Shown here: piece after piece, positions 26,501 to 35,500 of the stretch
Layout: each line of letters opens with the position of its first letter
Numbering within the stretch: the first letter of the stretch is position 1
Assembly (NCBI RefSeq): GCF_026241195.1
Contig: NZ_JAPFQO010000002.1
Coordinates: forward strand, 186,001 to 250,000
Reading direction: 5' to 3'
From: Pontibacter anaerobius
GTDB taxonomy: Bacteria; Bacteroidota; Bacteroidia; Cytophagales; Hymenobacteraceae
DNA: 64,000 nucleotides
The notes under the pieces: model-generated
What the model saw: the letters and a program-made list of their open reading frames with translations, nothing else
Database searches by the model: none
What the model was told of the DNA's origin: nothing
Program-made: the position numbers and the translations under genes

Positions 26501-29227
26501 ATGGCAATGGATCAAAAATTCCCTTACTACAGCATTAGCACGGAAGAGGCGCTGAAAAAGCTCCAGTCCGACAGGGAGGGGCTAACGGAGGAGGAGGCCC
26601 GAAGGAGGCATAAGGAGTATGGCCCTAATGAGCTGACGGGCAAAGAAGGCATCAACCCGTTTGTGCTCTTTCTAAACCAGTTCAAGGATTTCCTGATTCT
26701 GGTGTTGGTGCTGGCGGCCGGTGTAGCCTGGTATGCAGACCATATGGTGGATGTGTACGTGATATTTGGGGTGATCCTGTTTAATGCGGTGCTAGGTTTT
26801 TTTCAGGAGTACCGGGCTGAAAAGGCGATACAGGCGCTCAAAAGTATGCTGAAGCAGGAGACGAAGGTGCTGCGGGATGGCAGGATCAGAACCTTGGAAG
26901 CGCGGGAGCTGGTGCCCGGCGATGTAGTGGTGCTTGAAGAGGGGGACAGCGTTCCGGCAGATGCCCGCCTGGTACGGGGCAAGAACCTGCAAACCATCGA
27001 AGCCTCGCTGACAGGGGAGTCGCTGCCGATTGAAAAAAACACCGAACCGCTGGAGGAGAATACCAATCTGGGCGACAGGCTGAACATGCTCTGGAAAGGT
27101 ACACACGTAGCGAGGGGCTCTGCCAAAGCCGTGGTGACGGCCATTGGAGGCGACACTGAGTTGGGTAAAATTTCCCACTCACTGGGTTCAATCAAAGCGA
27201 CGGCCACTAACTTCCGGAAGAAAACCGAGCGGCTGGCAAAACAGATGGCGGTTATCTCTGTCGCTACTTCGGCGGTAGTTTTTATACTTGGCTACTTCGT
27301 CCGCAATTATGCATTTGAGGAGGTACTGCTGATTACCGTGGCTACCCTGGTGTCTTCCATCCCGGAGGGGCTGCCGGCCGTGATTACCATCGTGCTGGCG
27401 ATTGGGGCTAACCGTATGGTGCGGCAAAATGCCATTACCCGTGAGTTCTCAGCCACTGAAATGCTTGGGTCTGTCTCCGTTATACTTACAGACAAAACCG
27501 GCACGCTCACCAAAAGTATACTTACGGTTAGCAAGGTGTTTTTGGGTGATGGTTCGGAGTTGGAAGTTTCGGGTACAGGCTACACTCCGGAGGGAGAGCT
27601 GACGCAAAACGGAGAAAATATAAATCCTGCGGACAACAAGGTGCTACAACAGCTGCTGCTAATTGCCAAAGTATGTAATAATGCCCACTTCGGGGCGCCA
27701 AAGCGCGGAGAAGATGGCAAAACGGGTGAGCCGGAGGTGACAGGTGACCCAACGGAGGTAGCGCTGCTGGTACTGGCAAAAAAAGCGGAGGCGAAGCAGG
27801 AAAACCTGCTGCCTGAAGTGCAGGTGATAGACGATCTCCCTTTTAACTCGGAACAAAAGTATAGGGCAACACTGGCAGAGGTAGCGGGGCAGCGGGAGCT
27901 GTTAGTGGTAGGCGCCCCGGAAAAAATCCTTTCTTTGAGTACCCGCATTCTGACCCAGGAAGGTCCCCAGGTGTTAACAAACGAATTGCGCCAGCGTGTG
28001 CAGGACAAGAACGATGAGTGGGCCGATAAAGCCATGCGTGTGCTGGGCCTGGCTTACCGCGAGGCTGATGGCATACAGGATGAGGCAAAAACGGACCATG
28101 TGCAGGAACTGATCTGGGTAGGCATCACCGGCATTGTAGACCCGCCCCGCAGCGGGGTGCAGCAAGCTGTAAGCGACTGCAAGACGGCAGGCATCCGGGT
28201 GATGATGGTTACAGGAGACCATAAAAAAACAGGCACCGCCATTGCCCGGCAGGTAGGCATACTTGACCCTGACGAGACAGAAGAAATTTTCCCATTAGCT
28301 TTACAGGAAGATGAACTGGAGTCGCCGGAGAACGTCTTCGAAGACCTGGTAGATAACGTTTCGGTTTTCACCCGGGTAAGCCCTAACACAAAACTGCGCA
28401 TCGCGGAGCATCTCCAAAGTAAAGGCCACCTGGTGGCGATGACCGGGGATGGCGTGAACGATGCCCCCGCCCTGAAGCGGGCAGACGTTGGCATAGCCAT
28501 GGGTATACGCGGAACGGATGTGGCTAAAGATGCCTCCCAGATCGTGCTCTCGGATGATAACTTTGCCACCATTGTGCGGGCCATTCGGGAGGGGCGCATT
28601 GTGTTTCAGAATGTGCGGCAGACGAGTTTTTTTCTGCTCACCACTAACTTTGCCTTCGTGGCGGTATTTATCATAACCATGCTGCTTGGCTGGCCTTTCC
28701 CGCTTACCGCCACCCAGATACTCTGGGTAAACCTGGTTACCGACGGAGTGATGGAGCTAGGGCTAGCCACCGAGCGCGGCCACGGCGAGATAATGAAACG
28801 CGCACCCGTTCCGCGCGATGCCAGCATACTGGATAAAGGCGTGGTGCCGTACCTCCTGCTGATGAGCGTGGTCATGCTGGGGCTGACCCTTGCTGTGTTT
28901 TCCTATTACCTGCCTCAGGGGGAGAATCTTGCCCGTACCGGTGTTTTCATCGTCATATCCATGACGCAGGTATTCAATACATTCAACATGCGTTCGCTGG
29001 AGTACTCTGTCTTTGAGATTGGCATATTCAGCAACCGGTACGTAAACATAGCTTTTGTAGTCTCCGTTGCCTTGCAGCTGCTTGTAATCTACACACCTTT
29101 GCTGAGCGGTGTCTTTAGGTTTAAAGAACTGCCTATACTTGATCTGTTGATCATAATCCTGCTTTCCAGCCTGGTTGTATGGGTGGCAGAAGCTTATAAG
29201 TGGTTCATCAGAAAAAAGCAGCTGTAG
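26501..29227 (+). CDS. Cation-transporting P-type ATPase (P2 subfamily, Ca2+-like)
   Basis: A 908-residue pump with the full P-type set: actuator TGES, phosphorylation DKTGTLT, nucleotide-domain KGAPE-like (VGAPEKIL), hinge MTGDGVNDAPALKRADVGIAMG and about ten membrane segments. The M4 motif SSIPEGLPA and M6 NLVTDGVMELGLA place it in the P2 group (SERCA/PMCA/Na+,K+ type); the Asn and Asp in M6 with Glu in M4 favour Ca2+ efflux, although Na+ cannot be excluded. The N-terminal cation-ATPase domain starts right after the ATG (26501); a second ATG two codons later is equally possible. About 316 bases separate it from the HAD gene, so co-transcription with the trehalose genes is uncertain. Confidence 0.93.
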   Translation: MAMDQKFPYYSISTEEALKKLQSDREGLTEEEARRRHKEYGPNELTGKEGINPFVLFLNQFKDFLILVLVLAAGVAWYADHMVDVYVIFGVILFNAVLGFFQEYRAEKAIQALKSMLKQETKVLRDGRIRTLEARELVPGDVVVLEEGDSVPADARLVRGKNLQTIEASLTGESLPIEKNTEPLEENTNLGDRLNMLWKGTHVARGSAKAVVTAIGGDTELGKISHSLGSIKATATNFRKKTERLAKQMAVISVATSAVVFILGYFVRNYAFEEVLLITVATLVSSIPEGLPAVITIVLAIGANRMVRQNAITREFSATEMLGSVSVILTDKTGTLTKSILTVSKVFLGDGSELEVSGTGYTPEGELTQNGENINPADNKVLQQLLLIAKVCNNAHFGAPKRGEDGKTGEPEVTGDPTEVALLVLAKKAEAKQENLLPEVQVIDDLPFNSEQKYRATLAEVAGQRELLVVGAPEKILSLSTRILTQEGPQVLTNELRQRVQDKNDEWADKAMRVLGLAYREADGIQDEAKTDHVQELIWVGITGIVDPPRSGVQQAVSDCKTAGIRVMMVTGDHKKTGTAIARQVGILDPDETEEIFPLALQEDELESPENVFEDLVDNVSVFTRVSPNTKLRIAEHLQSKGHLVAMTGDGVNDAPALKRADVGIAMGIRGTDVAKDASQIVLSDDNFATIVRAIREGRIVFQNVRQTSFFLLTTNFAFVAVFIITMLLGWPFPLTATQILWVNLVTDGVMELGLATERGHGEIMKRAPVPRDASILDKGVVPYLLLMSVVMLGLTLAVFSYYLPQGENLARTGVFIVISMTQVFNTFNMRSLEYSVFEIGIFSNRYVNIAFVVSVALQLLVIYTPLLSGVFRFKELPILDLLIIILLSSLVVWVAEAYKWFIRKKQL

Positions 29228-29543
29228 TGCGTTTGGTGCCGTATAGAAAACTATAAGGTGGTTTTTGTCCACGCACACCAACAGGATAAACTACTATCAG
29301 TAAGAAAGAGATGCCAAACATAAGCAATTTAATAGCCGTAGATGCTGAAGTTATGAGCCTATGTGACTATATTTGATGAGCCATATGAATGCTGGCGACA
29401 GCTGAACTGGGGACAAAGTATAAATGTGGTTGTGCTGCAGCCGGGGCAGGTAAGTTCACGCTACAGGCTAGTTAGTAGCCCCGATAGAAAAATAACCGCC
29501 TGCTATTTAATAGTAAAAACCTATCAAGTAAAGCCTATACTTT
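29228..29543. other. Intergenic region before the trehalose module
   Basis: About 315 bases. A TAnnTTTG-type word TATATTTG lies at 29368-29375. A 19-codon ATG frame (29311 onward) and a GTG frame (29363-29551) exist, but neither looks like a real protein. A short hairpin with TATAG/CTATA arms lies near 29244. Confidence 0.5.
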
Positions 29544-30320
29544 ATGAGTAATCTGAGTAAACTTATACAAGAAAGAAATATCAAGGCCCTGATCCTGGAT
29601 ATGGATGGTGTGATAACGAACACAGCCGGACTTCATGCCGAAGCCTGGAAAAAGCTGTGTGACTCCTTCCTGCGCCAGCGAAGCGAGCAGGATGGCAAGG
29701 CCTATGAGCCCTTCAACCTGAAAGAAGATTACCAGACCTATGTGCACGATGTGCCCCGTATCGATGCCATGCGCAATTTCATGGCTTCCCGTGGCATCAC
29801 GCTGCCGGAGGGAGAGCCTAGCGATTCGGTTGGAAACAACACCTTGGTTGGTCTGGGCGAACGCAAAGACTATTATTTTCATGAACTGCTGAAGCAAAAC
29901 GGTGTCGTGGTGTTCGATGATGCCATCCAGTGGGTAAAAGAGCAGCAGCAGGCAGGTATGAAAACAGCCATTGTTTCGGGTAGCCGCAACTGCCTCACCA
30001 TACTTCGCCGCGCCGGTTTAGATAAGCTTTTCCCGGTACGCGTAGATAAAGTAGTGGCCAACGAACTCAAGATGAAAAGCAAGCCTGCACCGGATATTTA
30101 CCTGGAAGCGGCCCGCAGACTTGGTGTGCAACCTCAGGAGACAGCTGTTTTTGAGGACACCGAAGGAGGTGTAGAGGGAGCTAAGGCTGGTGACTTCGGC
30201 CTGATTGTGGGCATAGACCGCGGCCTTAACCAGGAAAGACTAGAAACAAAAGGAGCCGACATTGTTATAAAGGGTTTTGCTGCAGAACTCAAAGCACAGA
30301 AAGCTACCTCCCTGAACTAA
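29544..30320 (+). CDS. Beta-phosphoglucomutase-like HAD hydrolase
   Basis: A 258-residue HAD-superfamily protein. Motif I is LILDMDGVIT, with the nucleophile Asp and the second Asp that acts as acid/base in beta-phosphoglucomutases; a helical cap with a long insert follows; motif II Ser is in VSGSRN, motif III Lys in KSKPAPDIYLEA, and motif IV in FEDTEGGVEGAKAG. Beta-PGM turns beta-glucose-1-phosphate (the product of GH65 phosphorylases) into glucose-6-phosphate, which fits the GH65 gene downstream. It is a paralogue of the N-terminal half of the next protein. Confidence 0.88.
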   Translation: MSNLSKLIQERNIKALILDMDGVITNTAGLHAEAWKKLCDSFLRQRSEQDGKAYEPFNLKEDYQTYVHDVPRIDAMRNFMASRGITLPEGEPSDSVGNNTLVGLGERKDYYFHELLKQNGVVVFDDAIQWVKEQQQAGMKTAIVSGSRNCLTILRRAGLDKLFPVRVDKVVANELKMKSKPAPDIYLEAARRLGVQPQETAVFEDTEGGVEGAKAGDFGLIVGIDRGLNQERLETKGADIVIKGFAAELKAQKATSLN

Positions 30321-30353
30321 CAAAGTATACTCTTGTTGATTCGGATATTTCAC

Positions 30354-30390
30354 AAAAGCGCCTCTTCCATAAAAAGAGGCGCTTTTGCTT
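30354..30390 (+). terminator. Terminator between the two HAD genes
   Basis: AAAAGCGCCTCTT (30354-30366) pairs perfectly with AAGAGGCGCTTTT (30374-30386) with a 7-base loop; T-rich sequence follows. It can split the HAD gene from the next transcript. Confidence 0.75.
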
Positions 30391-30500
30391 TTTACATTCT
30401 TCAGCAAGTATAAAACCGAAGGAAAAACCAAATGTGCTTAAGTATAGTATGATTTTGATGAATACAGCCCTGTACGATTACCCGTAAAACGCAGCAGATC

Positions 30501-32075
30501 ATGTCCCAGCCACATCTCTTCGACCTTCTGGAACTCAGAAACATTAAAGCACTGATATTTGATCTGGATGGGGTGATAACGCAAACGGCCCGGGTGCATG
30601 CAAACGCCTGGAAGCGTATGTTTGATGCATACCTGCTGCAGCGTGGGCAACGTGAAGATAAAGTTTACGAGCCACTAAGTATAGCGACTGATTACCGCCG
30701 GTACATTGACGGCATACCGCGCTATGATGGCGTGCGGAATTTTCTGGCTTCACGCGGGATTACGCTACCCGAAGGCACGCCAGAAGATGCACCCGGAAAA
30801 GAAACAGTGGCCGGTTTGGGAAACCTTAAGAATACGTATTTTCAGGAGTTACTGCAGGAGGGAGGGGTGGACGTGTACCCTGACACCGTTGCCTTTGCTG
30901 GAGAGATGCGTCGGCGGGGCCTGCGAACGGCGGTAATTTCTGCCAGCAAAAACTGCCAGTCCATACTTGCCGCGGCAGGGCTTGAGAAATTGTTCGAAGT
31001 GCGGGTAGATGGCATCGTGTCGGCGGAGCTGGGGCTGAAAGGGAAACCGGCACCGGATATTTTTCTGGAAGCCGTCCGCAGGCTGCAGGTAAAGCCGGAG
31101 CAGGCGGCTGTTTTTGAGGATGCCCTGGCCGGTGTAGAGGCCGGTAAGGCCGGCGGCTTTGCCCTGGTGGTGGGCCTTGACCGTACAAGCGAAGCAAATG
31201 AACTAAAAGAACATGGTGCCGATGTGGTGCTGCAAAAAATACCAAGCCATACTATGAAGAACACCCCCCAAAACCAGGTACGCAAAAAGGACGGTATAAC
31301 GCTCCCTTCAGCTCTAAACCAAATAGAGGCCTTACTACAGGGCAAAACTCCTGCCGTTTTCCTGGACTACGATGGTTGCCTGACCCCCATTGTTAAAGAC
31401 CCTGACAAGGCCATACTTTCTGACAGCATGCGGCATACCCTGCGGCAGCTGGCGGAAGTTTGCCCTGTTGCCGTTGTTAGTGGACGTGACAGGGCGAACG
31501 TGGAGAAGCTGGTGCAGCTGGATAATCTATACTATGCCGGATCCCACGGGTTTGATATCTCAGGCCCTGATAACATGCATACCGAACCGGGCGGAGCCGC
31601 CGCAGCCATTCCCGCTCTGGATAAAGCCCAAACTGAGTTGAACGAGCGCCTGCACCAGGTACAAGGCGCTTTGGTTGAGCGGAAACGCTACGCCATAGCC
31701 GTCCATTACCGCAACGTGGCTGATGATCAGGTTGATGACGTGCTGAAAGTGGCGCAAGATGTTCTCTCAAAGTATAAAGAGCTGAAACCGGGGCCAGGTA
31801 AAAAGATACTGGAACTGAAGCCAAACCTGGATTGGCACAAAGGCAAAGCCGTGCACTGGCTATTGGAAGAACTGGAACTGAACAAGCCCGGTATTATACC
31901 GATGTATATTGGCGACGACCTGACCGACGAAGATGCCTTTGCCGCTTTGCAGGGGCAGGGTATAAGTATACTGGTAGGTGAGCACGATGAGGAAACAGCC
32001 GCAGACTTCAGGTTGGAGAGTGTGGATGAGGTTCAGGAGTTTCTGGCAGCGCTGACAAAATATCTAAAAAAGTAA
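30501..32075 (+). CDS. Fused beta-phosphoglucomutase-like HAD and trehalose-6-phosphate phosphatase
   Basis: A 524-residue two-domain protein. Residues about 1-245 repeat the architecture of the preceding protein (IFDLDGVIT, then VISASKN, GKPAPDIFLEA and FEDALAGVEAG). After a linker (about 250-275) comes an OtsB-type domain: motif I reads FLDYDGCLTPIV (usually DYDGTLTPI), then VSGRDR, GSHGFDISGP and the late acidic motif GDDLTDEDAF. The predicted steps are dephosphorylation of trehalose-6-phosphate and conversion of beta-glucose-1-phosphate. A GH65 gene begins 4 bases after the stop. The order HAD-OtsB-GH65 equals the domain order of the mycobacterial OtsB1 fusion. Confidence 0.9.
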   Translation: MSQPHLFDLLELRNIKALIFDLDGVITQTARVHANAWKRMFDAYLLQRGQREDKVYEPLSIATDYRRYIDGIPRYDGVRNFLASRGITLPEGTPEDAPGKETVAGLGNLKNTYFQELLQEGGVDVYPDTVAFAGEMRRRGLRTAVISASKNCQSILAAAGLEKLFEVRVDGIVSAELGLKGKPAPDIFLEAVRRLQVKPEQAAVFEDALAGVEAGKAGGFALVVGLDRTSEANELKEHGADVVLQKIPSHTMKNTPQNQVRKKDGITLPSALNQIEALLQGKTPAVFLDYDGCLTPIVKDPDKAILSDSMRHTLRQLAEVCPVAVVSGRDRANVEKLVQLDNLYYAGSHGFDISGPDNMHTEPGGAAAAIPALDKAQTELNERLHQVQGALVERKRYAIAVHYRNVADDQVDDVLKVAQDVLSKYKELKPGPGKKILELKPNLDWHKGKAVHWLLEELELNKPGIIPMYIGDDLTDEDAFAALQGQGISILVGEHDEETAADFRLESVDEVQEFLAALTKYLKK

Positions 32076-32079
32076 AGTC

Positions 32080-34482
32080 ATGCCAGATTGGAGAATAGTT
32101 TATGAAGAGTGGACACCTGAACTACAGCCTTTACGGGAAGCGCTTTGCACCCTCGGCAATGGCTATTTTGCTACTCGGGGTGCCTTTGAGGAAGCCAGTG
32201 CAGACGAAAGTATACATTACCCGGGCACTTACCTGGCTGGTGGTTACAACCGGCTCATTACTGAAATAGCCGGGAAATTGATTGAGAACGAGGACCTGGT
32301 GAACTGGCCTAACTGGCTCCCGCTTTCATTCCGACACCCGGGGGAGGAGTGGTTTGATTTGAAACGGGTGGAAGTGATCAGCTTTCGGCTGGAGCTGGAC
32401 ATGCAGCAGGGCTTGCTAATACGGCAGTTGCAGTTCCGCGACGGAAAGGAGCGCGAGAGTACCCTGCACAGTCGGCGGCTGGTAAGCATGGCTAATAAAC
32501 ATGTGGCAGCCATCGAGTGGGAGCTTACGCCATTGAACTGGTCCGGGGAGGTGGAGATCTCCACTGCCTTAGACGGGCAGGTAGTAAACAGCGGTGTCGG
32601 GCGCTACCGTGCACTAAATGGGAAGCACCTGCAGGCGCTGGCGCAAGGGCAGCACAACAACGAAACAATTTACCTGGAGGTAGCGACGGTTCAATCGCGG
32701 TTGCTCATGGCTCAGGCTGCCAGAACGCGTGTATTCATGGGGCCCGCCGCTCCGCCACTGGAGCGCCAATTGCTGGAGGAAGCCGGGTATGTAGAGCAGC
32801 GAATAAAGGTAAACTGCCTGGAGGGGCAAACGGTTCACGTAGAGAAAGTGGTGCAGCTGCATACCTCCCGAGATCAGGCTATAACAGAGCCGCTACAGGA
32901 AGCACGCAAAAATATTGACCGGCAGGGAAGCTTCGTCCACCTGCTGGAGCGACACAATGGTGCCTGGCAACGCCTCTGGAACCGCTGCGACTTGACACTG
33001 GACTGTAATGTAAAAGCCCAGTCTGTTCTTCGGCTGCACATCTTCCATCTGCTGCAAACCGTATCGGCTAACACCGTAGGCATGGATGTGGGGGTGCCGG
33101 CGCGAGGCTTGCACGGAGAAGCTTACCGCGGACATATTTTCTGGGACGAGCTGTTTATTTTCCCTTTTCTGAACTTACGCCTGCCCGAATTAACGCGGGA
33201 GCTGCTCTTTTACCGTTATCGCCGTTTACCTGAGGCGCGCTATGCAGCTACGCAGGCTGGCTACCGCGGGGCCATGTTTCCGTGGCAGAGCGGCAGCAAC
33301 GGACGCGAAGAGAGCCAGGTCATACATCTAAACCCGGAGTCCGGCCGCTGGTTACCGGACAATACTTACCTGCAGCGGCACATCAGCGCCGCGATCGCCT
33401 ACAATGTATGGCAATACTTCCAGGCCAACGAAGATATGGCCTTCATGACCTTTATGGGGGGCGAGCTGATCTTCGATATTGCGCTTTTTTGGTCTACCAT
33501 AGCTGTCTTCAACCCGGAGCGTGGCCGTTTCGAGATACACAACGTGGTAGGCCCTGACGAGTATCACACCGACTACCCCGATTCCGGACAGCCCGGCCTT
33601 AACAACAATGCCTACACCAATATTATGGCTGTCTGGGTTATCCAGACGGCACTAAAGCTAATTGACATACTGGATGATTCCCGGGTAGAGGAACTGCACC
33701 TTAAATTAGGTATTACGGAACAGGACCTGAAGCGCTGGCGGGATATCTCAGAGGCCATGTATGTGCCTTTCATCGGCGACTCGAAGATCATTTCCCAGTT
33801 TGAGGGGTATGAGCAGTTGCAGGAGTTTCCGTGGGAAGTGTATAAGGCGAAGCATGGCGAGTCGATGCGCCTCGACCGGATACTGGAGAGCGAGGGCGAC
33901 AACGTGAACAAGTATAAAGCCAGTAAGCAGGCCGATGTACTGATGCTGTTTTACCTGTTTTCTTCCGAGGAGCTTATCCAGATTTTCAAGATGCTCAATT
34001 ACGATTTCAAGCCCGAAAGTATACCTGAGAATATTGAGTACTATGAGAACAGAACCTCACACGGCTCTACGCTGAGTAAGATCGTGCACTCCTGGGTGCT
34101 GGCTCGCTCAGACCGTAAACGTGCCTGGAATAACTTTAAAGTTGCCCTGATGAGCGATGTGGAAGATGTGCAGGGTGGAACCACACCGGAGGGTATACAC
34201 CTGGGTGCGATGGCGGGAACGGTAGACCTGGTGCAGCGTGGTTTCACTGGCCTGGAGATAAGGGATAACGTGCTGTGGCTGAACCCGGTTTTGCCGGAAG
34301 AGATTTGTTTCCTGAACTTCAAGATCCGTTATCGTAGCCACTGGGTCTCGCTGGAGGTGACGCAGGAAAAAATGAAAATCACTTTCGACCGGGGATGGTC
34401 AAATGAAGTGCTGATAGGTGTACGTGGAGAGGTTTATACTTTCCAGAGGGGAGAGCAGCGCGAGTTTAATATTATCAGGTAA
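32080..34482 (+). CDS. GH65 family disaccharide phosphorylase (trehalose or related)
   Basis: An 800-residue glycoside hydrolase family 65 enzyme: an N-terminal beta-sandwich domain (about 1-250), a linker helix region, an (alpha/alpha)6 barrel (about 320-700) and a small C-terminal beta domain. The barrel has FWDELFIFPF and the catalytic acid in VVGPDEYH; the phosphate-binding SHGSTLS motif (near 34060) indicates a phosphorylase rather than a hydrolase. Substrate could be trehalose, trehalose-6-phosphate, maltose or kojibiose; the OtsB and beta-PGM partners make trehalose or trehalose-6-phosphate the best guess. It starts 4 bases after the fused HAD-OtsB gene and the PfkB gene follows 24 bases later. 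Confidence 0.9.
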   Translation: MPDWRIVYEEWTPELQPLREALCTLGNGYFATRGAFEEASADESIHYPGTYLAGGYNRLITEIAGKLIENEDLVNWPNWLPLSFRHPGEEWFDLKRVEVISFRLELDMQQGLLIRQLQFRDGKERESTLHSRRLVSMANKHVAAIEWELTPLNWSGEVEISTALDGQVVNSGVGRYRALNGKHLQALAQGQHNNETIYLEVATVQSRLLMAQAARTRVFMGPAAPPLERQLLEEAGYVEQRIKVNCLEGQTVHVEKVVQLHTSRDQAITEPLQEARKNIDRQGSFVHLLERHNGAWQRLWNRCDLTLDCNVKAQSVLRLHIFHLLQTVSANTVGMDVGVPARGLHGEAYRGHIFWDELFIFPFLNLRLPELTRELLFYRYRRLPEARYAATQAGYRGAMFPWQSGSNGREESQVIHLNPESGRWLPDNTYLQRHISAAIAYNVWQYFQANEDMAFMTFMGGELIFDIALFWSTIAVFNPERGRFEIHNVVGPDEYHTDYPDSGQPGLNNNAYTNIMAVWVIQTALKLIDILDDSRVEELHLKLGITEQDLKRWRDISEAMYVPFIGDSKIISQFEGYEQLQEFPWEVYKAKHGESMRLDRILESEGDNVNKYKASKQADVLMLFYLFSSEELIQIFKMLNYDFKPESIPENIEYYENRTSHGSTLSKIVHSWVLARSDRKRAWNNFKVALMSDVEDVQGGTTPEGIHLGAMAGTVDLVQRGFTGLEIRDNVLWLNPVLPEEICFLNFKIRYRSHWVSLEVTQEKMKITFDRGWSNEVLIGVRGEVYTFQRGEQREFNIIR

Positions 34483-34506
34483 TCAGTTTATACTTTAGAA
34501 CGCAAC

Positions 34507-35457
34507 ATGAGCGACATCATCACGATAACCCTAAACCCCGCCCTGGATAAAAGTACCCATGTGGCACAGGTGATCCCTGAGAAAAAGCTCCGGTGCGATG
34601 AGCCGACCTTTGAGCCTGGCGGCGGCGGCATTAACGTGTCGCGGGCGCTTAAAAAGCTTGGAGGCAGCTCCTGCGCGTGGATTTTAGTGGGTGGCCCTGC
34701 AGGGGAGGGTATCTGCAATCTGCTCGAGAAGGAAGGGGTGGACTTCAAGGCGATCAAAACGAGGAACTGGACCCGCGAGAACCTTATGGTTATGGAGGAT
34801 AACTCCGGCAACCAGTACCGTTTTGGTATGCCTGGCCCGGAGTTGTATGAGGCAGAATGGCGGCAGTGCCTGGATGATCTGGAGAAACTGCCTGAGCAGA
34901 AGATACCCAGGTATGTAGTTGCCAGCGGAAGCCTTCCTCCCGGCGTGCCCGATGATTTTTATGAGCAACTGGCAGGGGTTGCCAACCGGAAAAACTTTAA
35001 ACTGATTGTGGATACTTCCGGGCCAGCGCTTACCAAAGCGGCAGGTAAAGGGGTATACTTGCTGAAACCGAATTTGGGTGAGCTGGCGGCACTGGCTGGT
35101 AAAGAGAAAATATCGGCTATGGAACAGGAGGAAATCGCCCGACAGGTCCTAGATGAGGGTAAGAGCCAGGTGCTGGTAGTATCGCTGGGGCCAAGGGGTG
35201 CCATGCTGGCATCTAAGGAGGGTATAAGTTACGTTGTGCCGCCAACCATGCCGCAGCAGAGTGCCGTGGGCGCTGGCGATAGTATGGTGGCAGGTATGGT
35301 GCTGTGCCTACTGCAGGGCGGCAGCCTGGAGGATATGGTGCGGTTCGGGGTGGCAGCAGGAACAGCGGCCACCATGACTCCCGGTTCCGAGCTTTGCCGC
35401 AAAGAGGACACTGACAAGATTTACCAGTGGCTGCAGGAGCAGAAGGAAAAGGTGTAA
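34507..35457 (+). CDS. PfkB-family hexose-phosphate kinase (phosphofructokinase-2 type)
   Basis: A 316-residue ribokinase-fold enzyme. TLNPALDKS at the N-terminus is shared with E. coli Pfk-2, and GGGGINVSRALKKLGG contains the sugar-phosphate-binding glycines. The catalytic Asp is in QQSAVGAGDSMVAGM. 6-Phosphofructokinase is favoured over 1-phosphofructokinase because of the resemblance to Pfk-2, but tagatose-6-phosphate kinase is also possible. The operon position after GH65/beta-PGM would send glucose-6-phosphate on to fructose-1,6-bisphosphate, whose aldolase is encoded by the convergent gene next to it. Confidence 0.88.
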   Translation: MSDIITITLNPALDKSTHVAQVIPEKKLRCDEPTFEPGGGGINVSRALKKLGGSSCAWILVGGPAGEGICNLLEKEGVDFKAIKTRNWTRENLMVMEDNSGNQYRFGMPGPELYEAEWRQCLDDLEKLPEQKIPRYVVASGSLPPGVPDDFYEQLAGVANRKNFKLIVDTSGPALTKAAGKGVYLLKPNLGELAALAGKEKISAMEQEEIARQVLDEGKSQVLVVSLGPRGAMLASKEGISYVVPPTMPQQSAVGAGDSMVAGMVLCLLQGGSLEDMVRFGVAAGTAATMTPGSELCRKEDTDKIYQWLQEQKEKV

Positions 35458-35492
35458 AAAAAGTATGGCGAGGTTTTCGCCTCGCCATACTT
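35456..35492. terminator. Bidirectional terminator between pfkB-type gene and aldolase
   Basis: A 13-bp perfect stem (35461-35473 with 35480-35492; begins AAGTATGGCGAGG) with a 6-base loop. An A run overlaps the stop codon of the upstream gene and serves as the T run for the minus strand. Confidence 0.85.
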
Positions 35493-35500
35493 AAGGAATA

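Noticed and set aside
29311..29551. Small frames (ATG at 29311, 19 codons; GTG at 29363, 62 codons) before the HAD gene
   Set aside because: One is too short and the other overlaps the HAD start; there is no family resemblance and no good ribosome-binding site.
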